A DNA stretch of 64,000 bases, from NCBI RefSeq assembly GCF_021172045.1, contig NZ_CP087164.1, positions 1,302,001 to 1,366,000 on the forward strand. The letters are read 5' to 3'. The stretch comes from Capillimicrobium parvum. Its GTDB lineage: Bacteria > Actinomycetota > Thermoleophilia > Solirubrobacterales > Solirubrobacteraceae. Position numbers and translations under genes: made by a program. Below the pieces are notes generated by a model that had not been told where the DNA came from, did not search any database, and saw only the letters and a program-made list of their open reading frames with translations. Below, piece after piece: positions 53,119 through 62,175 of this stretch; within the stretch, counting starts at the first letter, position 1; each line of letters begins with the position of its first letter.

Positions 53119-54709
53119 GAGGGTGTCGCACAAACCGGGGTGATGTCCGGTGGCGTCGGGACGATTTCGGGCATGGCGCAGAACTTCTTGTCGTGCGATC
53201 GCGAGCAGGAGTTGTTGCTACCGCCGAGCCTGCGTGAGTGGTTGCCGGAGGAGCACCTTGCGTGGTTCGTTCTCGACGCGGTGGCAGAGATGGACCTGGC
53301 GGCGTTCTACGCGGGCTATCGCGACGACGGGTGGGGCCGGGCGGCGCATGACCCGGCGATGATGGTGGCGTTGTTCGTCTACGCCTACGCGATCGGGGTT
53401 CGGTCGGCGCGGGCGATCGAGCAGCGCTGCCACGATGACGTTGCGTTTCGCGTGATCACGGCCAATCGGGTACCCGATCACGCGACCATCGCCAGGTTCC
53501 GTGTCCGGCACGAGGCGGCAATCGCCGGTTTGTTCGGTGAGGTGTTGGCGCTGTGCGCGCGCAGCGACCTGGTCAAGGTCGGCGTCGTTGCCGTCGATGG
53601 CACGAAGATCGCGGCGGCGGCCACGCATCACGCGACGCGCACCTACGAGCAGATCGCCCGCGAGATCCTCGAGGAGGCGGCGCGCATCGACGCGGCCGAA
53701 GACGAACTGTTCGGCGAGGCGCGCGGTGACGAGTTGCCGGAGGGCTTGCGCACCAGCGGCGACCGGCGCAAGGTGTTGCGCGAGGCCAAGCAGGCGCTGG
53801 AGGCCGAGCGCGCAGCGCAGGCCAAGAAGATCCCCCGCGACCGCGCCGAGCGGCTGGTCGAGTGCCGGCGCCGGCTGCGCCAGGACTGGGAGCTCGAGCG
53901 TCACGTCGTCTCAGAGCACGCGGCGTGGCATGCGGCCGGCATCGCCAGCGACGGCTCGCGGCGGATGACCGGGGCGCGCCACAACATCAAGCCTTATCCG
54001 CTCCCTGCCGAGCCGGCGGGCAAGATCAACGTCACCGACCCCGACTCGCGCAATCTCAAGACGACGCGCGGGTGGGTGCAGGGTTACAACGCCCAAGGCG
54101 TCGTCGGCGAAGGCCAGATCGTGCTCGCGGCCGAGATCAGCATCGAGTCACTCGACACCGCCAGCCTGCAGCCGATGGTCGAGACCACGCTGCACGAGCT
54201 GGCTGGCGCCGGGGTCAGCGAGACGCCCGGGGTGGTGTTGGCCGACGCCGGCTATTGGAAGAACGACGCGATCGACGCCATCGTCGCCCAGGGCATGCAG
54301 GTCCTCGTCGCCCCGGACGCCGATCGTCGCAAAGAGCCCCGCCCCGGACGGCGCGGCGGTCTCTATGACTTCACCCGCCGCGTCCTGGCGACCGACTTCG
54401 GCAAACAGCTCTACCTCAGACGCCAAGGCATCGTCGAACCCGTCTTCGGACAGATCAAAAGCAACCGCGGCGCCCGCCAGTTCTCCCGCCGCGGCCGGTC
54501 CGCCGTCAGATCCGAATGGCGGCTGCTGACGGCCACCCACAACCTCCTCAAGCTCCACCAACACCACCTCGCGGCCGCCTGAACGGCCGCGCACGCCGAT
54601 CAGCGACATCATCGGCCGTCCGGGCCGATTGGCACTCACCGAAGTCGCGCCGACCGCCACCCTCACCGCCGCCGCACCGGACAGACTCGCGAGTTTCCGC
54701 GACACCCTC
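53119..54709 (+). mobile_element. complete IS1182-family-type insertion sequence
   Basis: Left end GAGGGTGTCGCACAAACC (53119-53136) and right end, reversed, GAGGGTGTCGCGGAAACT (54692-54709) match at 15 of 18 positions. The element is 1591 bp and flanked by a direct 4-bp repeat CGTC (53115-53118 and 54710-54713), the likely target duplication. One transposase gene fills it. Intact ends, intact gene and an intact duplication suggest recent insertion. Confidence 0.85.
53173..54582 (+). CDS. IS1182-family-type DDE transposase
   Basis: 469 residues: an N-terminal DUF772-like domain (FLSCDREQELLLPPSLREWL, ARAIEQRCHDDVAFRVITAN, DHATIARFR), a long coiled helical insertion (about 180-290), and a DDE catalytic core. 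The core Asp residues are in VVAVDGTKIAAAA and VVLADAGYW, and the Glu is in GIVEPVFGQIKSNRG. The frame is intact. The start is taken at the ATG at 53173 beginning MAQNF, the usual family start; upstream in-frame codons overlap the terminal repeat. Confidence 0.93.
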   Translation: MAQNFLSCDREQELLLPPSLREWLPEEHLAWFVLDAVAEMDLAAFYAGYRDDGWGRAAHDPAMMVALFVYAYAIGVRSARAIEQRCHDDVAFRVITANRVPDHATIARFRVRHEAAIAGLFGEVLALCARSDLVKVGVVAVDGTKIAAAATHHATRTYEQIAREILEEAARIDAAEDELFGEARGDELPEGLRTSGDRRKVLREAKQALEAERAAQAKKIPRDRAERLVECRRRLRQDWELERHVVSEHAAWHAAGIASDGSRRMTGARHNIKPYPLPAEPAGKINVTDPDSRNLKTTRGWVQGYNAQGVVGEGQIVLAAEISIESLDTASLQPMVETTLHELAGAGVSETPGVVLADAGYWKNDAIDAIVAQGMQVLVAPDADRRKEPRPGRRGGLYDFTRRVLATDFGKQLYLRRQGIVEPVFGQIKSNRGARQFSRRGRSAVRSEWRLLTATHNLLKLHQHHLAAA

Positions 54710-54858
54710 CGTCCAAAGCAGCAGTGAGCCGGCGCGGCACTCACGTGCAGGCTGACGCGCCCGGTTGGACGCCGTTCAGCTCATCGGCGTCGGTGAGTCG
54801 CTTCGTCGCGGCGCCGAAGCGCCTCTCGGTCGTCGCATCGTTGCGTCGTCATCGCCGT

Positions 54859-55848
54859 CTACCGTGCCGCGACGCGCTGCGTGCCCTTATGGTCTGCGGT
54901 GGAGGACGCGACCTCTTGCGCGCGGTACCACCGCACGGTTTGGTCGACGGCGTCGGTGAGGGGCGTGGCGCGCAGGCCGAGTTCGGTTTCGGCGCGGGAG
55001 GCGTCGACGATGAACGGTTCGTCGAACTCGTAGCGCATCTCGTTGATCTCGCGGATCGTTCGGTTGACGAGGCCGAGCGCGCGCATCTGCCACGCGGGCG
55101 TGACCTTCAGCCGCGGCCGGGTGCCGGCGGCCTGGTAGACGAGTGCGACCACGTCGCGAGTGGTGCGCGTCTCGGGGCTGGGTAGGTGCCAGACGCGTCC
55201 GAGCGCGTCGTCGTGTTCGCCGAGGCGGACGAGGTTTTCGCCGATGTCGGGGATGAAGGTGTAGGTGTGGGGCATGTCCGGGTCGCCCATCACCGAAGCG
55301 GTTTTGTCGGCGAGCGCCGGAGGGATCACCCAGTCGCCGATCAGCGACTGCTGGCCGGCGCGCGGCCCGAAGAAGTCCGACGCCCGGCCGACGGTGACCT
55401 GGACGCGCCCGGCATCGTGGGCGGCCATGAGGTCGCGGGCCATCTGGGCGCGGACGCGGCCCTTGCGGGTGTGGGCGTCGTAGCCGCGGTCCTCGGTGAA
55501 CGGCCGTCCGTCGGCGCGCCCGTACATGTAGACGTTGTCCATCGCGACCAGGCGCGCATCGGTGGCCTGGGCGGCGGTGATCGCCGCTGCTTGCAGGCCG
55601 GGGAACTCCTGCGCCCAGCGGTGATAGGGCGGGTTCAGTGCCTGGTAGATGACGCGAGCGCCGTGCGTCGCCGACGCCGCGAAGGCGGGGTCGGCGACGT
55701 CCCCGGCCACGGACTGAACGTCCGCCACCGGTTCGCGCAGCCCGGAACGGTTGACGATGCGCACCGACTCGCCGCGTCGGGCCAGCGCCTCGGCGATGGC
55801 CATCCCGACGGCGCCGGCGCCGAGCACGACATGGTCGACGATCTCCAT
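54859..55848 (-). CDS. NAD-dependent epimerase/dehydratase family protein
   Basis: 329-residue extended SDR: HVVLGAGAVGMAIAEALARRG cofactor motif (GAGxVG), a region replacing YxxxK (NVYMYGRADGRPFTED), and substrate-domain segments GRASDFFGPRAGQQSLIGD and HTYTFIPDIGENLVRLG. It resembles actinobacterial NAD(P)-binding epimerase-like proteins of unknown substrate. The ATG at 55848 overlaps the stop of the upstream membrane-protein gene (ATGA), so translation is coupled. The IS element lies 150 bp downstream of its stop. Confidence 0.87.
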   Translation of the reverse strand: MEIVDHVVLGAGAVGMAIAEALARRGESVRIVNRSGLREPVADVQSVAGDVADPAFAASATHGARVIYQALNPPYHRWAQEFPGLQAAAITAAQATDARLVAMDNVYMYGRADGRPFTEDRGYDAHTRKGRVRAQMARDLMAAHDAGRVQVTVGRASDFFGPRAGQQSLIGDWVIPPALADKTASVMGDPDMPHTYTFIPDIGENLVRLGEHDDALGRVWHLPSPETRTTRDVVALVYQAAGTRPRLKVTPAWQMRALGLVNRTIREINEMRYEFDEPFIVDASRAETELGLRATPLTDAVDQTVRWYRAQEVASSTADHKGTQRVAAR

Positions 55849-56468
55849 CAGCCGGCCTGGGTGCGGGCGGGGGTAAAGCGCGCGAGGAGGAGGCCGCTGA
55901 GCAGCGTGAACATGAGCGCGCCGCCGGCGCCGAACACGGTGAACTGGTCGTCGACGCCGATGCCGGTGACCGATGCCACGGACCAGCCGAGCGCGAAGAG
56001 GACCGGCATCGCAAGTGCCCACGGCAGCGCGAGCGCGCGGCGTCCCTGTCGCGCGAGGACGAGCCCTTGGGCGGCGCCGAGCGCCGCGCCGCTGACCAGT
56101 CCCATCACGGCCAGAGAGCCGAGGTCGGTGTCGTAACCGACCAGCGCGGCACCGGCCGCGAGCCCGACGGCGTAGCCGACGGCGCTGGCGCCGATCCACG
56201 CTGCCGCGCGCCCAAGCGCGCCCTTGGCGGCCCACCACTGGACGGCGCCCAGGCCGGCGGCGGTGAGCGCGCCTCCGACCAGCGCGGCGTCGATCGCGTC
56301 TACGCGTCCCCCGATCTTCCAGCCGATGTACCCGGCGATCGGGAAGGCGGGCCAGACGGCCATCCACCGCCAGCCAGGGAAGCGCGGCCGCTCGCGAGTA
56401 GCCGGAGCGGTGTCGAGTTCTGCGGGGGCGGCGCGCTGCGGGCGCGGCAGGGTCTGAGGGGTGGCCAT
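55848..56468 (-). CDS. multi-pass membrane protein, unknown function
   Basis: 206 residues starting at the ATG at 56468 behind AAGGAA. After a Pro-rich cytosolic tail come about six short hydrophobic, Gly/Ala-rich segments (AVWPAFPIAGYIGWKIGG, VGGALTAAGLGAVQWW, AVGYAVGLAAGAALVGY, VSGAALGAAQGLVLARQG, and two more), like actinobacterial small membrane proteins with repeated Gly-Gln motifs. The coupled epimerase gene follows. Function unknown. Confidence 0.75.
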   Translation of the reverse strand: MATPQTLPRPQRAAPAELDTAPATRERPRFPGWRWMAVWPAFPIAGYIGWKIGGRVDAIDAALVGGALTAAGLGAVQWWAAKGALGRAAAWIGASAVGYAVGLAAGAALVGYDTDLGSLAVMGLVSGAALGAAQGLVLARQGRRALALPWALAMPVLFALGWSVASVTGIGVDDQFTVFGAGGALMFTLLSGLLLARFTPARTQAG

Positions 56469-56523
56469 GTCAGCTTTCCTTGGTGGTCGCGACGGGGGTC
56501 GGGCGGAGCCGGTGACGTCTCGG

Positions 56524-56742
56524 TCAGTACGCCGTCGCCGGTGTATTGGCGGGGCAGCAGGTTGCAGCGGCGCGGGCCGCGGTCCTTCGACCTGCACGTT
56601 GGGCAGCCAGGTCAGAGGTCAGGCCCGAGCCCAGCAGCGTCCCCGTCAAGCCCAGTGACACGAGCACTACCACGCCCCACACGGCCAGGACCCGCCAGGG
56701 CCGGCGGGTAGCGAACTGCGCGAGGCGCTGCGGGCCGAACCG
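56524..56742 (-). pseudogene. N-terminal relic of an MMPL-family transporter gene
   Basis: In the 305-bp gap before the DUF4389 gene's 3' end, a minus-strand frame reads FGPQRLAQFATRRPWRVLAV, then WGVVVLVSLGLTGTLLGSGL, the first helix of MMPL/RND-type lipid exporters. It soon turns into Arg/Ala-rich sequence and stops at 56524-56526. No start codon is in that frame, since an upstream ATG (56777) is out of phase. Confidence 0.5.
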
Positions 56743-56773
56743 GGATCCCGAACCCGGCGATCCCCAACCTTGG

Positions 56774-57505
56774 TCATGAGAGCCCCGTTCCCGGCTTCGG
56801 CGTCACCACGTTGCTTTCGGCGGTGTCGGGCGCCGACTCCTGGCCGCCCATGTCCAGGCGGAAGGGCGGGTACTTGTCAGTCATCAGCGCCGCGTAGGCG
56901 GCGACGCGGTAGCACCAGCGGTTCATCCCCATCACGAAGTCGAAGATGGCCTTGGGGTAGCGCCCGGTGAACAGCAACACCACACCGGCGATGCAGACCA
57001 GCAGGCCGATCAGGCCGCCGCCGGACGTCCATCCCCCGTTGTCGCTCATCGCGTTGAAGCCGGCCCACGCGCCCCCGGCGAACACGCCGACGATGAGGTA
57101 CTGCGGTATCGCGAGCAGCCACCACTTGACGAGGGCCAGGCCGCGTGAGAGCTCCTGCGGGTACTCGACGTTTAGCCGCGCCGGGTAGTCCGGGACGTCG
57201 GCGAGCGTGAACGGCGGGTAGCGGTCGGTGCCGAGCGCGCTATAGGAGTAGAAGCCCACACGCCAGGACCAGCGCAGTACGCCGACGTTGAAATCGAAGA
57301 TCGCGCGCGGGTAGCGGCCCGTGAACAGGATCGCGACGAGCGCGACCAACCACAACACGATGAACGCGATCCAGAGGAACACGAGCACGATGACGTGCGG
57401 GATCACCAGGACCCACTTAACCAGCCACTGCCAGCGGCTCAAGTGGCTATCAAGCTCGCCCTCTACCCGCAGTGGATACACCGATGTGTCGGCGTGCCCG
57501 TTCAT
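56774..57505 (-). CDS. DUF4389 domain membrane protein (two repeats)
   Basis: 243 residues with two DUF4389 units, each a membrane-helix pair followed by a FTGRYP(R/K)AIFDF motif and a DRYPPF/DKYPPF motif. The first spans about residues 25-115 ([20 protein letters not shown]) and the second about 130-225. Start ATG at 57505 with AGGAG seven bases upstream. The family is widespread in Actinobacteria and its role is unknown. Confidence 0.9.
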   Translation of the reverse strand: MNGHADTSVYPLRVEGELDSHLSRWQWLVKWVLVIPHVIVLVFLWIAFIVLWLVALVAILFTGRYPRAIFDFNVGVLRWSWRVGFYSYSALGTDRYPPFTLADVPDYPARLNVEYPQELSRGLALVKWWLLAIPQYLIVGVFAGGAWAGFNAMSDNGGWTSGGGLIGLLVCIAGVVLLFTGRYPKAIFDFVMGMNRWCYRVAAYAALMTDKYPPFRLDMGGQESAPDTAESNVVTPKPGTGLS

Positions 57506-58051
57506 GGCGCACTCCTCTCGAAACAGCATATGGGCGCCGAGCGGCGCCGTCGTTTTATAGGTCTCCCGAGGGCCACCTACGCTGCTGCTAGGAGCGCGAG
57601 CGTCGATCGAGGCGGGGCGGAATTGAGCCGTTCGTCGAGCTCCAGAAGTGCCGCGCACTGATCTGCTTCTACGACCTACCCTACTCCCTTGTGCGGGACC
57701 GCGCCAAAACCTAAACATTGCGGCGACTACTGCTTTCCATGCGTTGCGAGAGAGTCGCCCCCAGCTGCGCAGCGCTGCTGCTTTCGCGTGAAAGCAGGAG
57801 CAACCAGGTCGCCGCTCGTACATACGCCGCCGCTGGTCGTGTGGTGCGGGCCACGTAGGAGCACCATGAGCCGACCGCGCCGCCCGCCCAGCCGCCGCAA
57901 CACGGTCACTCGTCAGCCTCCGCTGGGGAGCACTCGTTTGTCCTTGCCCTGTCCACCCGCCGAGCGGCGTCGGCTGTCGTGGGGAGAGATCGCGCGGCCC
58001 CGTGGTGACGTCGTCTCGTACGGGCCGCCGGGCTGATCGACTCGACTCGAC
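57506..58051. other. 546-bp non-coding region, locally lower GC
   Basis: Between the DUF4389 gene start and the hydrolase gene's 3' end. The part around 57550-57780 is visibly less GC-rich than its surroundings (ACCTACCCTACTCCCTTGTG; AACCTAAACATTG), which can mark regulatory DNA or a foreign remnant. A plus-strand stretch [19 protein letters not shown] is short and unidentified. No repeats or RNA gene seen. Confidence 0.4.
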
Positions 58052-58819
58052 CTAACCCCGGTCGCCGGTCTCGCGCAGGTAGTCGAGGAGCAACACACGG
58101 AAGGCGTCGGGCTGCTCGAGCGGCGCGAGGTGCCCGGCCTTGGGCAGGACCACGAGCCGCGCCCCGCGGAGTTGCTGCACAAGCGCTTCGGCGCCCACGC
58201 GGAAGTCCGCCATGTCGAGCTCTCCGACCGCGACCAGCGTCGGGATGTCGAGCGTCGAGAGCGCTGACGAATCGGGTTCCAGCGGATCCTCTGCGGGCGG
58301 AACGTCGTCGGCGCGGGCCGCCAGCTCGAAGGCGCGGCGCTGCATCGCCGCGATGCGATCACGCAGGGCGGGTGGCGCATCGGGCAGCGTCCAGGTGTCG
58401 ACGACCGCGGCGACCGCGGCGGCGATGTCGCCGCGCGCGAAGGCGGATTCCTCCGCCTCCCAGGCCGCTTCGAGCTCAGCCGACGGTTCGACGCCGGGAG
58501 CGGGCGCAGAGATCAGCGCCAGAGCCGCGACACGCTGCGCAGCCACGGCGGCGACCCTCAGGGCGACGGCGCCACCGAACGAGTTGCCGACGAGCACCGC
58601 CCGGTCGACGTCCAGGGCGTCCATCGTGTCGAGAACCGCCGAATGGGGCGCGGCGCCGACGGCGGGTGCATCGCCGTGACCCGGGAGGTCCATCGCGATC
58701 GCGCGGTACCCAGCCTCGGCGATCGCCGGGAGCAGATCGGCCCACATCCCGCGATCCGCCACGCCGGCGTGCAGCAGCACCACCGGCGGCCCGGCGCCGA
58801 CGTCGTCATGGGGCAGCAT
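58052..58819 (-). CDS. alpha/beta-hydrolase
   Basis: 255 residues with a full catalytic set: HG-like LLHAG oxyanion loop, nucleophile Ser in GNSFGG, acid Asp near VAVGELDMADF, and His in KAGHLAPLEQP. Homologues include 3-oxoadipate enol-lactonase-like and haloperoxidase-like hydrolases; the substrate cannot be named. The start is the ATG at 58819. It is divergent from the RNase H-like gene with about 75 bp between. Confidence 0.9.
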   Translation of the reverse strand: MLPHDDVGAGPPVVLLHAGVADRGMWADLLPAIAEAGYRAIAMDLPGHGDAPAVGAAPHSAVLDTMDALDVDRAVLVGNSFGGAVALRVAAVAAQRVAALALISAPAPGVEPSAELEAAWEAEESAFARGDIAAAVAAVVDTWTLPDAPPALRDRIAAMQRRAFELAARADDVPPAEDPLEPDSSALSTLDIPTLVAVGELDMADFRVGAEALVQQLRGARLVVLPKAGHLAPLEQPDAFRVLLLDYLRETGDRG

Positions 58820-58894
58820 GCGTCGATCATCTCGCACCTGGGCCGGCGCGCTTGCCGGCCGCGGTCGTCGCGGCGCAGGCGTAGGGTTGTCGGC

Positions 58895-59473
58895 GTGGCC
58901 GCCCCTCAGCGCCGCCGACCCCCGCGCCGTCGCGGCCGTGCCAACAGCGACGCCGAGCGGCGTGCCCTGGCCAAGGCCGGCGGACGGCGGACGGGTCCGC
59001 CGCCGCGCGCACCGCGCCCCGGGTTCGCGGTCCTGTCGAGCGACGGCGGCTCTCGCGGCAACCCGGGCCCGGCGGCGATCGGCTACGTGCTCGTCGCCGC
59101 CGACGGCGGGCTGCTCGCCGCGCACGGCGAGGCGATCGGCGTCGCGGGGGCGACCGTCGCCGAGTACCGCGCGCTGCTGGCCGGCCTCGAGCACGCGCGC
59201 GGCCTCGGACTGGACCGCGTCGACGCGCGCTGCGACGCGCGCCTCGTCGTCGAGCAGGTCAGCGGGCGTCACGAGCCGGCCAACCCGCGCCTGCGCGAGC
59301 TGTGTCGCGCGGTTCGCGAGGCGGCGGAGCGCATCGGCACGGTGGCGTTCACATGGGTGCCGGCCGAAGCGAACGGTCGCGCTCACGCGCTGGTCGCCGA
59401 CGCGCTCGCTCCCCGGCGCCATCGCTGGCCTCGGCGCTGTCTCGATCCGATCGGCGCCATCGCACAGTTGTAG
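58895..59473 (+). CDS. RNase H-like protein
   Basis: 192 residues from the GTG at 58895. After an Arg/Pro-rich 40-residue tail, an RNase HI-type fold carries all acidic catalytic residues: Asp in LSSDGGSRGNPGPAA, Glu in VAEYRALLAGLE, Asp in RCDARLVVEQ and Asp in LVADAL. This matches the N-terminal half of the actinobacterial RNase H/acid-phosphatase fusions, here without the phosphatase. It would cleave RNA in RNA-DNA hybrids. The basic tail may bind nucleic acid. Confidence 0.88.
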   Translation: MAAPQRRRPPRRRGRANSDAERRALAKAGGRRTGPPPRAPRPGFAVLSSDGGSRGNPGPAAIGYVLVAADGGLLAAHGEAIGVAGATVAEYRALLAGLEHARGLGLDRVDARCDARLVVEQVSGRHEPANPRLRELCRAVREAAERIGTVAFTWVPAEANGRAHALVADALAPRRHRWPRRCLDPIGAIAQL

Positions 59474-59493
59474 GGGGGATCTGGGGCCGGCGA

Positions 59494-59883
59494 TCAGACC
59501 GCCGAGTCGAGCAGTTCGGCGTGATGGTCCTCGGGCGGCCAGCCGTGGGCGTAGACGACCAGGTCCTCGTCGCCGTGGTTGACGCTCTGCAGGGGCGTGC
59601 CCGCCGTGACGTGGACGAGGCTGCCGGCCGGCACGTCCCGGCGCTCGGGCGGCTCGCCGAGGTAGATCGACAGCGTGCCCTCGAGGACGACGAACGTCTC
59701 GTCCTGGGTGGAATGCCGATGCCGCCTTCCTGCCGCGCCCGGCTCGTAGCGCCAGACGTTGGCCCGCACGTGCCGCATTCCCGCGACCTCGCTGAGCTCC
59801 GTGACGTGCCGGGCCGGCTCGCCGTCGGCGTGGGGGCGCGTCTGCCACGCCTGCTCGCGCGGCGTGATGACCCGGTGGCCCAT
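59494..59883 (-). CDS. cupin domain-containing protein
   Basis: 129 residues: RHRHSTQDETFVVLEGTLSIYLG (motif 1 with His/His/Glu) and PAGSLVHVTAGTPLQSVNHGDED (motif 2, His replaced by Gln/Asn). The last metal ligand position is unclear. It is 15 bp after the fbiC stop in the same direction, so it may be in the same transcript, but no link to F420 is known to me. Confidence 0.85.
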   Translation of the reverse strand: MGHRVITPREQAWQTRPHADGEPARHVTELSEVAGMRHVRANVWRYEPGAAGRRHRHSTQDETFVVLEGTLSIYLGEPPERRDVPAGSLVHVTAGTPLQSVNHGDEDLVVYAHGWPPEDHHAELLDSAV

Positions 59884-59898
59884 GCCCGCCCGCGCGGC

Positions 59899-62109
59899 CT
59901 ACGCCGCGGCGGCGGCCGGCAGCTCGTAGCGCCGGCGGATCTCGTAGAGCGTCGTGCGCTCGGCGGCGGCGCGCCCGGCCGCGTGGGCGGCGGCGATGAG
60001 CTCCGGCGGGTCGAGGCGGGTGCCGTGGTAGCTGCCGGCGAGGCGGCTGATGGACTCCTCCATGAGCGTCCCGCCGAGGTCGTTGACGCCCCAGCGCAGC
60101 GACTCGGTGGCGGTCTCGAGGCCCATCTTCACCCAGGACGCCTGGAGGTTGGTGATCGTCTTTCCGAGCGCGAGGCGGAAGACCGCGGTGTGCTTGAGGT
60201 TCTCCTCGCGGGAGATCTCCTCGACGCCGTGGGTGCGGCCGAGCAGCGTCTGGAACGGGATGAACGACAGCGGGACGAACTCGGTGAAGCCGCCGGTGCG
60301 CTCCTGCAGCGTGCGGATGACGCGCATGTGCTCGGCGAGCTCCCATGGCTCCTCGATGTGGCCGAACATCACGGTCGAGGTCGAGCGCAGCCCGGAGCGG
60401 TGCGACGCCTCGATGACCTCGATCCAGCGCGCGACCGGCAGCTTGTTCGGGCTGATGCGCTCCCGGACGCCGTCGTGCAGGACCTCGGCGGCGGTGCCCG
60501 GGGTGGACCCGAGACCGGCCTCGCGCAGCCGGGCGAAGATCTCCGGCAGCGGGCGGCCCGAGATGTCGGCGATGTGGGCGATCTCCATCGGGCTGTAGGC
60601 GTGCAGGTGCAGCTGCGCCGCCTCGTCCTTGGCGATGCGCAGGTACGCCAGGTAGTCGTCGAAGGACCAGTCGGGGTGGATGCCGGACTGGATGCACAGC
60701 TCGGTCGCGCCGTAGTCGACCGCGTCGCGGATGCGGCCCCGGAACTCGTCCTCGGGATGCTGATAGGCGTCCGGCGAGCGCTTGCCCTGGCCGAAGCCGC
60801 AGAACGCGCAGCCCACGATGCAGACGTTGGAGACGTTGATGTTGCGGTTGACGACGAACGTCACCGTGTCGCCCGCCAGCTCGGCGCGCAGCTCGTCGGC
60901 GGCCTGGCGCATGTCCTCGATCGCCTCCGGCCGGTTCTCGGCGAACAGCGCGGTCAGCTCGTCCTCGCTCAGCCAGTCCCCGTCGCGGCCCTTGGCGATC
61001 GCGGCGGGCACCAGGTCGCGCCGGATGACGCGTTCCTCGCGCCGGCCCGACGCCCCGCGCGGGATGAAGCTCCAGTACTTCGTCTTGACCACGTCGAGCA
61101 CGCCCTGGGCCATCCACTCGCGGTCGAGGTACTGCGGGTAGACGCACAGCCGCTCGGTCAGCGCGTAGCCGAGCGGCGCCAGGGTCTTGCGGACCTTGTG
61201 CGGCGACGGGAACGGATGCTCGGGGCTGATGTGGTCGCCGTTGGCGCTCAGCCCGCCGAGGTCGGTCGCGCCGGCGGCGATCAGCTGCGGCCACCAGTCC
61301 GCGAGGTTCGGCGGGATCTGCACGCCGACGTCGGGCATCAGCCGCCGCGACTCCCCGACCAGCTCGAGCATGTCCTCGATGGTGATCTCGCACGCCCAGT
61401 CGGGCAGCGGCATCTGCGGGTGGGTCCCCAGGCCGGTGCGCCAGTACTCCTCGGCCGCCTCGGTGGCGATGTCGGCCGGCTCCTCGCCGTAGTAGCGGCG
61501 ATGGGGGACGAAGTTCTGGAGGATGACCTCCTGCAGATGCCCATGCTCGGCGTGGACGCCGGCCAGCGCGGCGAGCGCGTCGAAGCGGTCCTGGCGCGAC
61601 TCGCCGATGCCGACGAGGATGCCGCTGGTGAACGGGATGCGCAGCTCGCCGGCCGCGCGGATCGTGCCGAGCCGCAGCTGCGGGTCCTTCGTCGGGGAGC
61701 CCTGATGGGCGACCAGGTCCGGGCGCAGCGACTCGAGCATCAGCCCCTGCGACGCGGTCACCTCGCGCAGCCGCCCGAGATCCTCGCGCGACAGCGCCCC
61801 GAGGTTCGTGTGCGGCAGCACCCCGCGCTCCAGCGCCCGCTCGCACGCCCACGCCACGTAGCCGACGAAGTCGTCGAACCCGAGCTCGGCCAGCCGCTCG
61901 CGCACGCCGGCGTGGTAGCCGGGCTCGTCGCCGGTCAGCACGAGCAGCTCCTTGATGCCGCGGCGCGCCGCGCGGTCGATGAGCTGCTCGACCTCCTCGG
62001 GCGTGTGCAGGTGCGCGCGGTGCGTCGAGAACGCGCAGTACTTGCAGTGCGACACGCACGTCCGCGACAGCGACAGCGTCACGTTGCGGGAGAAGGTGAC
62101 ACGCCTCAT
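59899..62109 (-). CDS. fbiC: 7,8-didemethyl-8-hydroxy-5-deazariboflavin (Fo) synthase, CofG-CofH fusion
   Basis: 736-residue bifunctional radical-SAM enzyme making Fo, the chromophore of F420, from tyrosine and a pyrimidine intermediate. The N-terminal CofG half has the cluster motif CVSHCKYC (Cys-x3-Cys-x2-Cys) near residue 20. The C-terminal CofH half has CIVGCAFCGF near residue 435, followed by LCIQSGIHPDWSFDDYL and STSTVMFGHIE. Length and order match actinobacterial FbiC. I start at the ATG at 62109 (MRRVTFSRNV), which begins the CofG fold; a start 39 bp upstream would add an unconserved tail. The partial cofD gene lies about 60 kb away. Confidence 0.97.
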   Translation of the reverse strand: MRRVTFSRNVTLSLSRTCVSHCKYCAFSTHRAHLHTPEEVEQLIDRAARRGIKELLVLTGDEPGYHAGVRERLAELGFDDFVGYVAWACERALERGVLPHTNLGALSREDLGRLREVTASQGLMLESLRPDLVAHQGSPTKDPQLRLGTIRAAGELRIPFTSGILVGIGESRQDRFDALAALAGVHAEHGHLQEVILQNFVPHRRYYGEEPADIATEAAEEYWRTGLGTHPQMPLPDWACEITIEDMLELVGESRRLMPDVGVQIPPNLADWWPQLIAAGATDLGGLSANGDHISPEHPFPSPHKVRKTLAPLGYALTERLCVYPQYLDREWMAQGVLDVVKTKYWSFIPRGASGRREERVIRRDLVPAAIAKGRDGDWLSEDELTALFAENRPEAIEDMRQAADELRAELAGDTVTFVVNRNINVSNVCIVGCAFCGFGQGKRSPDAYQHPEDEFRGRIRDAVDYGATELCIQSGIHPDWSFDDYLAYLRIAKDEAAQLHLHAYSPMEIAHIADISGRPLPEIFARLREAGLGSTPGTAAEVLHDGVRERISPNKLPVARWIEVIEASHRSGLRSTSTVMFGHIEEPWELAEHMRVIRTLQERTGGFTEFVPLSFIPFQTLLGRTHGVEEISREENLKHTAVFRLALGKTITNLQASWVKMGLETATESLRWGVNDLGGTLMEESISRLAGSYHGTRLDPPELIAAAHAAGRAAAERTTLYEIRRRYELPAAAAA

Positions 62110-62175
62110 GGCCGGAACGGTATCGGTCCGGCTTCCCCGGCCCGGCACCGTCGCGCCGGGCGCTCGTGAAAACCC

